A stretch of DNA of 64,000 bases. Origin: Symbiobacteriaceae bacterium (GTDB lineage Bacteria; Bacillota; Sulfobacillia; Symbiobacteriales; Symbiobacteriaceae). A program made the position numbers and the translations under genes. The notes under the pieces were generated by a model. It did no database searches, was not told the DNA's origin, and saw only the letters and a program-made list of their open reading frames with translations. The stretch is taken from positions 1 to 64,000 of the forward strand of contig JARBUG010000002.1 of the NCBI GenBank assembly GCA_029239785.1, written 5' to 3'. Each line of letters starts with the position of its first letter. The first letter of the stretch is position 1. Positions 1 through 10,478 of this stretch are shown in pieces.

Positions 1-513
1 CCACGGCTGGCGCTCGGTTGCACCGAGGGCATCCAGGGCCCCGTCCGTCAGATCTGTCAGGTTGCGATTACCCGCCGTGGTTCCGCTGAGCTGCACGCTG
101 ACCGAAGGGCTTTCAGCAGTCTGGTTGAGCGCCTTCTGCATGGTGTGTAACCTGGCGACCCATTTCTCGGCTGGCTTCCCTGTGAGTGTCCAGCGAACTG
201 TCACGTAGTGCCGCCCGTTCTGGTCACGTACGGCCACGGTCCGGCTCTCACCCTCGCCCGGGACGGCGCCCAGGGCGGCGGCGACCGCGGCGCGATCTTC
301 CGGCGCCTGCACCTCGCCCCAGCCAGTCAAGGTGGCTTCCTCAAGGCCGGCACCGGTCGCTGCCAGCCCCTTCGCCAGGGCCTCCAACCCCTGTGACGGG
401 GCCTGGACCGCTGTTTCGTGCGGCGCGGCCAACGCTGGCAACCCCTTCTGGCTGACGGCAGCACCGTACAACAGAATTCCGACCACCCCGGCAATCAAGA
501 CCAGTGAACGCAT
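1..513 (-). CDS. ywmB: YwmB-like protein, partial (3' end outside window)
   Basis: An open frame on the - strand starts with ATG at 513 and is still open at base 1 (171 codons seen). The first 25 residues look like an uncleaved or cleavable signal (MRSLVLIAGVVGILLYGAA). The rest is soluble, with segments such as GWGEVQAPED and VRWTLTGKPAEKWV that resemble the YwmB/TATA-box-binding-like family. A GGGGGG ribosome binding site lies just upstream of the ATG. In B. subtilis ywmB lies just beyond atpC, before murAA and spoIID, so position supports the call. The function of YwmB is not well established. The family call rests on recollection of the family and on synteny; the C-terminus cannot be seen. 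Confidence 0.6.
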   Translation of the reverse strand, partial: MRSLVLIAGVVGILLYGAAVSQKGLPALAAPHETAVQAPSQGLEALAKGLAATGAGLEEATLTGWGEVQAPEDRAAVAAALGAVPGEGESRTVAVRDQNGRHYVTVRWTLTGKPAEKWVARLHTMQKALNQTAESPSVSVQLSGTTAGNRNLTDLTDGALDALGATERQPW

Positions 514-672
514 CGGTTTCCCCCCTGCGCCCAGTCTTGACCAGAAGCAGGTTCTGTAAACCAGAATACCGTTTCCTGACATTGCATAAACTAATGGTAA
601 TGACAGGGTGCCTAGCAGGAATTCCGGCGGGGCCATCCAACAGTATAGTGACCCTGGCCCGAACCATTACGA

Positions 673-1755
673 GTGTATTACGGGTGCAAGGCGGTGAACG
701 CCCCGGTGGGAGTCAGCCCCTATACGATCGGCGCCATGGCCCTGGGCGCCTCAGCTGCCGTGGCGCTCGGGTGGCGCGCCCGCCACTGGTGGCGTCTGAT
801 GAAGCGCGAAGCCCTGACCCAGGCCGGTTTTGAACAAACAAAGGCCCGCATCCAGGAGGAGGCGAACCGAGTGTTCAACTTGACGGCAGATGAACTGCAG
901 AGCGCGCTCCAGCGCCAGAACTACTCCTTGGACCGGGCGAGCGGACTGCGGCTTTGGACCTATCTGCGCCAAGGAAAGCCGATTGGGTTGCGAGGCGAAC
1001 CGGGCATTGGCAAGTCACAACTGGCGGAGGCCTTCGCCCAGGCCATGGGCTATCACTTTATCGATATGGAATGCCACAGCCACCTGGAGGCCGACGAAAT
1101 CGGTATTTCGTGGAACGGCTTTAAGCAGATTGTTGATGCCCAGGCCTATCGCAGCGGTGAACAAGCGCCAAACCTGTACACCCTTGAGTACCTTAACAAC
1201 ACACCTCTGTTAGAGAGCCTGCTTTCGAATCGGCCTACCGTTGTGCGTGTCGACGAAGTCGATAAGCTCAATGAGCACACCACCAACTTCTTTCTGCGCT
1301 ACCTGGACAAAAAGGAGTTGGTTGTGCATAACTTGGCAGAACCGGGCTCCCACAAGGTTTTGCGCGCCACGGCGCCCCTGTTCGTCTTCCTCACCTCCAA
1401 CGAGTACAAGCGCCTGGACACCGCCTTCATGCGGCGGACAGTCTGGCTGGACCTGCAGTTTCCGACCGAAGCAGCCCTCGCGACCATCGTCCAGAACACC
1501 GTCGGTGTACCGGCTGACTTCGCCGCCCGGGTCTCCCGGCTCATCCATCAACTGCGGCAGCTGAACCTGGAGAAGAAACCGGCTATCGCCGAAGCGATTG
1601 AGTTTACCCGGGCTCTGGTTGACGTGTGCGACGGGCGCATCACCCCCGAGGCGATCGACGCTACCATCGGTTTCCTCGCCAAGTATCCGGAAGACGAGGT
1701 TATCGTCAAGGAGGCGCTCCGCCGTTGGTACGATGGATTTGGCAGAACCGCCTAG
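673..1755 (+). CDS. MoxR-type AAA+ ATPase
   Basis: This 360-residue protein has a possible membrane segment at residues 16-36 and then an AAA+ ATPase domain. The Walker A motif GEPGIGKS is at residues 108-115 and Walker B VVRVDEVDK is near 190-198, with the DE pair at 194-195. It is followed, with overlap, by a VWA-domain gene. MoxR ATPase plus VWA partner is a common chaperone-like pair that remodels or loads metal/cofactors into target proteins; the target is not visible here. The GTG at 673 lacks a good ribosome binding site, so GTG 694, ATG 736 or ATG 799 are alternative starts. The pair sits between ywmB and atpC, which are close neighbours in B. subtilis, so it appears to be an insertion into conserved order. 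Confidence 0.8.
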   Translation: MYYGCKAVNAPVGVSPYTIGAMALGASAAVALGWRARHWWRLMKREALTQAGFEQTKARIQEEANRVFNLTADELQSALQRQNYSLDRASGLRLWTYLRQGKPIGLRGEPGIGKSQLAEAFAQAMGYHFIDMECHSHLEADEIGISWNGFKQIVDAQAYRSGEQAPNLYTLEYLNNTPLLESLLSNRPTVVRVDEVDKLNEHTTNFFLRYLDKKELVVHNLAEPGSHKVLRATAPLFVFLTSNEYKRLDTAFMRRTVWLDLQFPTEAALATIVQNTVGVPADFAARVSRLIHQLRQLNLEKKPAIAEAIEFTRALVDVCDGRITPEAIDATIGFLAKYPEDEVIVKEALRRWYDGFGRTA

Positions 1756-2972
1756 TCCAGGGCATCCACCGGTTCCTCCGCCTCCTCGTCAGGTGGCTGC
1801 TGATCTGGCTGAGCTACCTGGCCCGGCGGACCGGCCGGAACCTCCTGGTTATGAAGCGGGTCTTCACCCTGCTCGTGAAGCCCCGGGACCCCAACAACGT
1901 CTTTGTGGTCGACGCCAGCCATGATGCGGCCGAGGGCAACGTTGGCGTCATCTCCGAGATGAGCGACTCCTCCCGCACCACGCTCCTATGGGCAGCGGGC
2001 GACACACCATCAGAGAGCCTGCCAACCAGTGCGCTTTCGCTCTGGCGGGGCCAGCAAAAGGTGACCGCCGCCGACGCCAGCCCCGGGACCGAGGCAGCCA
2101 ACCGCCGGTATTCCTATGTGGAACTACTGGCGGCACAGCTCAAGCGGCTCCCAATCGCCCAAATCGCCCTGCTCGACGAAATGATCGAGCGCCTGGCCCG
2201 AAAGTGGCTCGATGTCGACGACCGCTTCGAAACGAAGCCGCGCCGCAACCGGCTGGATGTCGGCGAGACGCTCCGCCATAACATTCCTCGCTACGCCGGC
2301 CGCATTCTCAACTTCAGGTGGGCGCGCAAAGAGCGGCCGGTGCCCCAGCCCGCCAAGCCCGCCCGCATTCTCGTCATCGGCGACGTGTCACACTCCATGG
2401 TCCACTATGTCAGCGTGGTGCTTTACTTCCTTCACAAGCTGACTTTCTATTTCCTGATCGACAGCTATGTATTCAGCGAGAAGGCAACGCACTCGGCACC
2501 TTACCTGAACGGCCTTGGCACGTTCCAGGAGCGGGTACAGCGCCTGGTCGCCGGTGCGAGGTCCTGGAACGCCGGCACCCGGTTCGGCTCCGCCCTGAAA
2601 GAGATCGCCAACGAGGCCCACGTCGACGAAAACACCTACGTGATCATCGCAACAGACGGCAAGGTCTCCCTGCAGGGGAACGAAGCCGAACTGATCGACA
2701 CGCACATGGCCGAACTCCGACGCCGGGCCCGACAGGTGATTTTCCTGACGCCGTCGGCCGAGTTCTCGGATGGCGCCCGGGGACGGGTCGCGCCCCAGCG
2801 CATCGGCAGCCTGAAATACGACTTTCAGGAGATCCCCATTTTCTCGGTGGGGCCGCCCCTCTGGTACGGCACGCTCGGCAAGTATGCAGACCGGCTCTAC
2901 CTCATCCGCACGGTGCAGGACCTGATCGATATGACCGAAGACCTGATTCTTAACGCCAGGCCCAAAAAGTGA
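1725..2972 (+). CDS. VWA-domain protein, partner of the MoxR ATPase
   Basis: The reading frame is open from 1626, but the best start is TTG at 1725, ten bases after AAGGAGG at 1708-1714 inside the end of the preceding ATPase gene. That gives 415 residues. The N-terminus is hydrophobic (about residues 12-30, containing RLLVRWLLIWLSYLA), suggesting membrane attachment. The C-terminal half is a von Willebrand A domain with a complete MIDAS start, D-V-S-H-S, at about residues 220-224, which binds a divalent metal. The 31-base overlap with the ATPase gene implies translational coupling and a shared complex. A terminator follows directly. The substrate is unknown. Confidence 0.8.
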   Translation: MVRWIWQNRLVQGIHRFLRLLVRWLLIWLSYLARRTGRNLLVMKRVFTLLVKPRDPNNVFVVDASHDAAEGNVGVISEMSDSSRTTLLWAAGDTPSESLPTSALSLWRGQQKVTAADASPGTEAANRRYSYVELLAAQLKRLPIAQIALLDEMIERLARKWLDVDDRFETKPRRNRLDVGETLRHNIPRYAGRILNFRWARKERPVPQPAKPARILVIGDVSHSMVHYVSVVLYFLHKLTFYFLIDSYVFSEKATHSAPYLNGLGTFQERVQRLVAGARSWNAGTRFGSALKEIANEAHVDENTYVIIATDGKVSLQGNEAELIDTHMAELRRRARQVIFLTPSAEFSDGARGRVAPQRIGSLKYDFQEIPIFSVGPPLWYGTLGKYADRLYLIRTVQDLIDMTEDLILNARPKK

Positions 2973-3009
2973 ACCCCCAGGCGCATGTTGCATGCACCCG
3001 GGGGTTTCG
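2972..3009. terminator. Bidirectional terminator between VWA gene and atpC
   Basis: An imperfect inverted repeat (AACCCCC...GGGGGTT with an inner GCATG/CATGC stem) lies between convergent genes. The + side ends in TTTCGTG and the - side runs into a T-rich stretch (ACTTTTTG), so it can serve both the VWA gene and the end of the atp operon. Confidence 0.7.
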
Positions 3010-3014
3010 TGTGT

Positions 3015-3434
3015 TTAGTCCTTGTCCTCGAGCTTGCCGGCCGCCTTCAGGCGGGCCATGGCCCGCTGCAGGGCGATTTCGGCACGGGTCCGGTCGACAT
3101 TTGCCGCCCGGTCACGCAGGCGGGTCTCAGCCCGCTTGCGGGCCTCCTGGGCACGCAGCACATCGATCGTCTCGCCGATCTCGGCCGTGTCGGCCAGAAC
3201 GGTGATCAGGTTGTTGCTCAGTTCCATGAACCCGCCGGCCAGGGCCACCCGCTTATAGTGGCCGCCCTGCTTGTAGCGCAGCACGCCAACCTTCAGCGCG
3301 GTAACCATGGGGGCATGATTGTGCAGAATGCCCATGGAGCCCTCTGACGCCGGAATGATCACGGCATCGGTTTTGACATCCTTCACGACGGTCCCTTCGG
3401 GAGTCACGATCTGAAGGGTCATTTCACCCGCCAT
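3015..3434 (-). CDS. atpC: ATP synthase F1 subunit epsilon
   Basis: This 139-residue protein has the usual epsilon layout: an N-terminal beta-sandwich (MTLQIVTPEGTVVKDVKTDA; EGSMGILHNHAPMVTALKVG) and a C-terminal two-helix part rich in R, A and E (residues about 95-135). Epsilon is in the central stalk of the F1 sector and its C-terminal helices can inhibit ATP hydrolysis. It is the last gene of the atp operon and begins one base after atpD ends, so translation is coupled. Length is normal for the family. Confidence 0.95.
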   Translation of the reverse strand: MAGEMTLQIVTPEGTVVKDVKTDAVIIPASEGSMGILHNHAPMVTALKVGVLRYKQGGHYKRVALAGGFMELSNNLITVLADTAEIGETIDVLRAQEARKRAETRLRDRAANVDRTRAEIALQRAMARLKAAGKLEDKD

Positions 3435-3435
3435 A

Positions 3436-4875
<1,440 letters not shown>

Positions 4876-5745
4876 TTAGCCCTCCAGGGCTGCGGCGCCG
4901 CCGACGATTTCCGAGATCTCTCGGGTAATACCGGCCTGACGAGCCCGGTTAAAGGCGAGCGTGTACTTGGCGATGAGCTCCTTGGCGTTGTCCGTGGCGC
5001 TGCCCATGGCGGTCATACGAGCGCCATGCTCAGAGGCCTTGGATTCCAGGATCGCCTGATAGAACAGCGTTTCGACGAAGCGCGGCACCAGCGTGTTCAG
5101 CACCGCCTCGGCATCCGGCACATAGATGTAATCCATATCCGGACCGTCGTGCGCACCAGTATCTTCAGGAGCGACGACCGGCAGGAGTTGCATCTCCTTC
5201 GGGCGCTGGGTTACGGGGTTCACGAACTCGGTGTAGATGAGCCGGACTTCGTCAATTTCACCCTTGAGGTAGAGGTCGGTAATCTGGCTCAGCATCTGCC
5301 GAACCAGAGCGAAGCTCGGCTCCTCGCCGAAACCGGTGAACTCCACAACGGGCATGACACCGCGCTTCCGGAAGAAGTCACGGCCCTTCCGCCCGATCGC
5401 CACTAACTTGAGCGGACGGGGGTCCGCCTTCATGGCTGCCTGCGTCTTGCGGATGATATTGACGTTGAAACCACCGGCCAGGCCCCGGTCTGCGGTAATC
5501 GCCACATAGGCGACCGTAGGCGTCCCGGTCCGCTGTGCCAGCAACGGATGGTTCGCGCCGGCACCGCCCTTTACCAACCGGGCCAGGGTCTTGGTCAGTT
5601 CACGGGCGTAGGGACGAGCGGCGAGAACCTTCTCCTGGGCCCGGCGAAGCTTGGAGGCAGAGACCATTTTCATGGCCTTTGTGATCTGCATCATGCTCTT
5701 GTAGCCCTTGATCTTGCGAAGGACCGCCCTTTTGTTCTCAGCCAA
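4876..5745 (-). CDS. atpG: ATP synthase F1 subunit gamma
   Basis: This 289-residue protein is the rotating central stalk. The N-terminal helix has the typical KGYKSMMQITKAMKMVSASKL stretch (shown in part: MQITKAMKMVSASKLRRAQE), the middle has ITADRGLAGGFNVN, and the C-terminus has GSATDNAKELI and RARQAGITREISEIVGGA, all hallmarks of gamma. Length and placement between atpA and atpD are normal. Rotation of gamma couples proton flow in Fo to catalysis in beta. Confidence 0.97.
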   Translation of the reverse strand: MAENKRAVLRKIKGYKSMMQITKAMKMVSASKLRRAQEKVLAARPYARELTKTLARLVKGGAGANHPLLAQRTGTPTVAYVAITADRGLAGGFNVNIIRKTQAAMKADPRPLKLVAIGRKGRDFFRKRGVMPVVEFTGFGEEPSFALVRQMLSQITDLYLKGEIDEVRLIYTEFVNPVTQRPKEMQLLPVVAPEDTGAHDGPDMDYIYVPDAEAVLNTLVPRFVETLFYQAILESKASEHGARMTAMGSATDNAKELIAKYTLAFNRARQAGITREISEIVGGAAALEG

Positions 5746-5760
5746 CTATGCTCACCACCC

Positions 5761-7299
<1,539 letters not shown>

Positions 7300-7848
7300 C
7301 TATTGAGCTTTCGATTGGGTCAGGCGGTCGCGCATGCGGCGCAGACGAGTGCGGATGGAGCCGTCCATCAGTTCGTCGCCTACCCGCACTACCAGGCCGC
7401 CGATTAGCTCGGGGGCGACCTGGGTCTGGAACTTCACTCGCTTACCGAGGCGCGCAACCAGCTTTTGCTCCAGCGTGTGCGCAGTCTCTTCCGGCAAAGC
7501 AACAGCCGAACGGACCTCGACTTCAACGATGCCCCGGGCTTCGTTGGCCAGGTCCAGGAAGGTGCGGTACATCTGGGGGAAGTAAGCTTCACGGCGCTTG
7601 CGCACCACGACGAGCAGGAAATTGTGTACCAGCTCGCTGACCTTCCCCGTAAAGAGCTTGTTGATCAGGTCGGTCTTGACCTCGGGCGCCAGAAGCACGT
7701 CGTTCATGACGGACTTGAGCTTTGGGTTGGCGTTGATCATTTCGATGACCAGGCCAAACTCCCGGTCGACCTGATCCACCAGCCCTTTGCCCTGCGCCAG
7801 TTCAAAGAGCGCCTGCGCATAGCGACGGGATACAGCCTGGTTAAGCAT
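7300..7848 (-). CDS. atpH: ATP synthase subunit delta
   Basis: This 182-residue protein is the F1 delta subunit that links F1 to the peripheral stalk. It has the N-terminal helical domain (AVSRRYAQALFELA) and the C-terminal motif PELIGGLVVRVGDELMDGSIRTRL, which matches the delta family signature. Its start overlaps the stop of atpF by one base, implying coupled translation. Confidence 0.95.
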   Translation of the reverse strand: MLNQAVSRRYAQALFELAQGKGLVDQVDREFGLVIEMINANPKLKSVMNDVLLAPEVKTDLINKLFTGKVSELVHNFLLVVVRKRREAYFPQMYRTFLDLANEARGIVEVEVRSAVALPEETAHTLEQKLVARLGKRVKFQTQVAPELIGGLVVRVGDELMDGSIRTRLRRMRDRLTQSKAQ

Positions 7849-8408
7849 TAGTGCTTCCCTACCTCTGCAACGAAGCGATCAGCAAGGCGCTTCTGCTCCG
7901 CGTTATCGAGGTTCTTTTCGATCACCTTACCGGCAACCGCAATGGCCAAGCTGGCAACTTCCTCGCGAAGTTCAGCGATAGCCTTGGTCTTCTCACGCTC
8001 GATGGTCTTCTGAGCGTTCTCCAGCATTTCAGCGGTCTTGACCCGGGTTTCGTTCTCAATCTGCTCCTTGGCCGTGGTAGCGGCCTTGGTCGCCTTGACG
8101 ATGATCTCGTGCGCCTCACGCTGGGCGTTGGCGATCTGAGACTCAAACTGAACACGGAGGCGCTCTGCCTCTTCCCGGTCCTCGCGGGCCTTCTTAAGGG
8201 CGCCCTCGATTTCCTGTTCGCGGGTGGCGATGGCGCCAAGCAGGGGCTTATAGAGGAATCTGTGGAGAGCCCACAAGAGAATGGTGAAGTTGATAACGGT
8301 CCAAATCAGTGTGCCAGCATCCGGGAAAAGATTAGGCGGCGGAGCGGCATGTTCACCGGCAGCCGCTGCACCTTCCGCAGCCAGCATCAGCAGCAGGTTA
8401 GGATCCAA
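7848..8408 (-). CDS. atpF: ATP synthase Fo subunit b
   Basis: This 186-residue peripheral stalk subunit has one membrane segment (about residues 30-50, LIWTVINFTILLWALHRFLY) followed by a long charged coiled-coil helix rich in E, R, K and A. The start is TTG at 8408, eight bases after a G-run ribosome binding site. The N-terminus before the membrane segment (AAEGAAAAGEHAAPPPN) is somewhat longer than usual. It sits between atpE and atpH; a stable hairpin separates it from atpE. Confidence 0.93.
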   Translation of the reverse strand: MDPNLLLMLAAEGAAAAGEHAAPPPNLFPDAGTLIWTVINFTILLWALHRFLYKPLLGAIATREQEIEGALKKAREDREEAERLRVQFESQIANAQREAHEIIVKATKAATTAKEQIENETRVKTAEMLENAQKTIEREKTKAIAELREEVASLAIAVAGKVIEKNLDNAEQKRLADRFVAEVGKH

Positions 8409-8434
8409 AAGCGGTTCCCCCCCTCTCTAGATAA

Positions 8435-8469
8435 GGGGCGACCAGAGGTGACTAACCTCGGGTCGCCCC
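8435..8469 (-). other. Nested hairpin between atpE and atpF
   Basis: A nine-base outer stem (GGGGCGACC / GGTCGCCCC) encloses an inner GAGGT/ACCTC stem in the 69-base gap between atpE and atpF. There is no strong T-run after it on the - strand, so it is more likely a processing, stability or partial-termination element than a full terminator. Such a site could help give extra atpE product, as the c-ring needs many copies; that role is inferred. Confidence 0.5.
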
Positions 8470-8477
8470 CCTCCGAA

Positions 8478-8717
8478 TTAGATCTGGCCAGGCAGAATGA
8501 AGATGATCAGCAGACCGATCAGCAGGCCGTAGATGGCGATGGCTTCCATCAGGGACAGAGCCACGATCAGAGAACCGCGGACGTCGCCGGCGGCCTCGGG
8601 CTGGCGCCAAATGGCGTCCATGGCGGCAGCGGTGGCCTTACCCTGAGCAAAGGTGGCGCCGAGAGCGGCGATACCGATGGCGAGGGCGGCAGCGAGAGCA
8701 ATCCATGCAAGAACCAT
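8478..8717 (-). CDS. atpE: ATP synthase Fo subunit c, proton type
   Basis: This 79-residue protein is two membrane helices joined by the polar loop RQPEA (residues 38-42). The ion-carrying acid is E58 in LSLMEAIAIYG. The residue after it is Ala, not the Ser of sodium-type rings, and the motif resembles proton-type MEALTIYG rings, so proton coupling is expected. Q25 is present but also occurs in proton rings. It is preceded by a strong ribosome binding site (AGGGAGGGG), in keeping with high expression. There are 129 bases of non-coding sequence between atpB and atpE. Confidence 0.95.
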   Translation of the reverse strand: MVLAWIALAAALAIGIAALGATFAQGKATAAAMDAIWRQPEAAGDVRGSLIVALSLMEAIAIYGLLIGLLIIFILPGQI

Positions 8718-8846
8718 GTAAAAAGTTCCCCTCCCTTCCTACACAAAAGTGCCTACGGTAAGCGATGGGCTAATTGCCCTTAGTCAATCCTCCCGTGATG
8801 GGCAAGGAAGCAATACTTCCCTAGAGGGGGAGGAAAGATCACGTAA

Positions 8847-9623
8847 TTAGTGGCCGTGAGCGTGGGCGACCTCGTGGCCGTGCCCCTCGTCGTGGCCGTG
8901 ATGCGGATGAGCGTGCGCCGCATGCTCCAGAATGCCGCCGATGTAAATCGAAGTCAGCGTGGTGAAGACGACGGCCTGGATCGCACCGAAGAGCAGGCTC
9001 AGACCCATAATGGGAATCGGAGCGATCATCGGAGCCAAGAAGACGATAACCGCCAGCAGCGTCTCTTCACCGAAGATGTTGCCGAAGAGACGGAGCGACA
9101 GCGAGAAGGGGCGCACGAACTCTTCCAGAATCGACAGGGGCCCCAGATGCAGGAGATGCTTGATCCAACCCACAAACCCGAGGTCCTTTACGGCGACATA
9201 CTGACAGGCGATCATCACGACGACACCGAGGCCCAGGGTGGTGCCCCAGCGGCCTGTAGGAGCGAACAGTGCGGCATAACCCACCGTTGGGATAATACCG
9301 AGATAGTTCGAGAACAGAATGAACAGGAACAACGTGGCCAGCAGCGGCATGAACCGCCGGGCGTTCTTGCGGCTTCCGATAAAGGATGCGTACCAGCCTT
9401 CCAGGAAGTCCAGCAGCAGTTCCAGTGTCCCGCGCACCTTCGTGAACCGCCCGTTGATAACGGCCTTGTTGACAACGATGGCGATGGCGATAAGCACGGC
9501 CATGATGAGCCACTCAGCAAAGACGACGTTGGAAATTTCGAAGGGAGTGTGTTCGAGGAACCACACATGCGGCATGTGAATGTGGAATTCCCCAGCGCCA
9601 AGACCTAAGAGGGTATCGGTCAA
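8847..9623 (-). CDS. atpB: ATP synthase Fo subunit a with histidine-rich tail
   Basis: This 258-residue membrane protein forms the proton half-channels. The essential arginine lies in [14 protein letters not shown], and several hydrophobic helices are evident. The last 26 residues are unusual: they contain eleven histidines with Ala, Gly and acidic residues ([18 protein letters not shown]...). The start is TTG at 9623, overlapping the atpI stop by four bases (TTGA), so the two are translationally coupled. The tail is not part of the usual fold and could bind metal; that is only an inference. Confidence 0.95.
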   Translation of the reverse strand: MTDTLLGLGAGEFHIHMPHVWFLEHTPFEISNVVFAEWLIMAVLIAIAIVVNKAVINGRFTKVRGTLELLLDFLEGWYASFIGSRKNARRFMPLLATLFLFILFSNYLGIIPTVGYAALFAPTGRWGTTLGLGVVVMIACQYVAVKDLGFVGWIKHLLHLGPLSILEEFVRPFSLSLRLFGNIFGEETLLAVIVFLAPMIAPIPIMGLSLLFGAIQAVVFTTLTSIYIGGILEHAAHAHPHHGHDEGHGHEVAHAHGH

Positions 9624-9907
9624 TCAATTCTCCCCCCTTTCCGTGCGTAAATAATGAAGAGCGATATCTTTACCGCCACCGTGATACTCAGGGCTGCGGC
9701 AACGATCCCATACGCACTGCGAGTCGCAAACCAGAATACGATGATTCCGACGGCATCTAGTAAATACCTGAAAGCAAATACTCCGCCGACGCCCTTAAGC
9801 GGTTCCTCGCCCCTGCGGCGGTTACCGGCGATGTGTCGGAAGAGGAGCCAGTTGCCGAATAGACCAATAACGCTTCCATATGTGATTCCTATAACAACCC
9901 AAAGCAC
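9620..9907 (-). CDS. atpI: ATP synthase subunit I
   Basis: This 95-residue protein has about four predicted membrane segments ([54 protein letters not shown]) and lies just before atpB. AtpI-type proteins assist c-ring assembly or Mg2+ supply in some bacteria and are not part of the final enzyme. The start is GTG 9907 after AGGGGG. The sequence is poorly conserved in this family, so the call rests largely on size, topology and position. Confidence 0.8.
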   Translation of the reverse strand: MLWVVIGITYGSVIGLFGNWLLFRHIAGNRRRGEEPLKGVGGVFAFRYLLDAVGIIVFWFATRSAYGIVAAALSITVAVKISLFIIYARKGGRID

Positions 9908-9919
9908 ATGACGTGCCCC

Positions 9920-10198
9920 CTAACGGGGATGACGGCCAGGCGGCGAATTTTGCTGCGAGTCTTTCTTCTTGTCGACCTTACGTTTTTCTTCCAGCAGGTT
10001 TAGACGCCGGAAGAGGCTGTTGAATCCGACGGCGATACCAAGCAGACCGCCGGCGATCATGAGCCAGGGGGTAGTGCCGTACCGCTTGTCGATGTACCAA
10101 CCGAGTCCGCCCAGAACCAGAATGGAACCGAGCAGATTATAACCGAAGTCTACTGCCAGTAGGAAGTAGGGCGATTTTTCCCGTGGTTTCTTGAACAA
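9920..10198 (-). CDS. atpZ: AtpZ/AtpI-family protein, first gene of the atp operon
   Basis: This 92-residue protein has two membrane segments (about residues 12-34 and 44-60) with the family pattern LGSILVLGGLGWYIDKRYGTT and a basic C-terminal tail. Such AtpZ-type proteins open many Firmicute atp operons and have been linked to Mg2+/Ca2+ uptake or synthase assembly. The start is TTG 10198 behind GGAGGAGGGAGG. About 40 bases separate it from the predicted transcription start. Confidence 0.8.
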   Translation of the reverse strand: MFKKPREKSPYFLLAVDFGYNLLGSILVLGGLGWYIDKRYGTTPWLMIAGGLLGIAVGFNSLFRRLNLLEEKRKVDKKKDSQQNSPPGRHPR

Positions 10199-10243
10199 CG
10201 GGGGCCTCCCTCCTCCTATTGGGTCCTTCGACTCCCAAAGCGG

Positions 10244-10272
10244 ATTATACTAAAGTGCCTCTCCTAGCGCAA
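10244..10272 (-). promoter_or_regulatory. Sigma-A type promoter of the atp operon
   Basis: On the - strand TTGCGC (10267-10272) is followed after exactly 17 bases by a perfect TATAAT (10244-10249). Transcription would begin near 10237, leaving a leader of about 40 bases before atpZ with a strong ribosome binding site. Confidence 0.85.
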
Positions 10273-10454
10273 GGAGGAAAGTCAGTCTGCGCCCTACCTA
10301 GACTCATTCCAAATTGTTAAGCGTTCGATAACACAAAGGCATTAGTCTATAAACCTTCGTGTTACTTTCATTGTATGTGACGACACGAACAGACTATGCG
10401 ATATGGTCACGACTCAGCATTCCCGCTAATAAACCTGTAATATTCGCGAATAGC

Positions 10455-10478
10455 AGAAACCCCGGCGCTAAGCCGGGG
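10455..10478 (-). terminator. Terminator after wecB
   Basis: A CCCCGGC/GCCGGGG stem with a five-base loop overlaps the wecB stop codon and is followed on the - strand by TTTCTGC. A separate perfect palindrome, TATTCGCGAATA, lies at 10441-10452. The rest of the stretch up to the atp promoter (about 10280-10440) is AT-rich with no gene seen. Confidence 0.6.

Noticed and set aside
8478-8717. Sodium-type c-ring, suggested by Q25
   Set aside because: The residue after the key Glu is Ala rather than Ser, and proton-type rings also carry this Gln.
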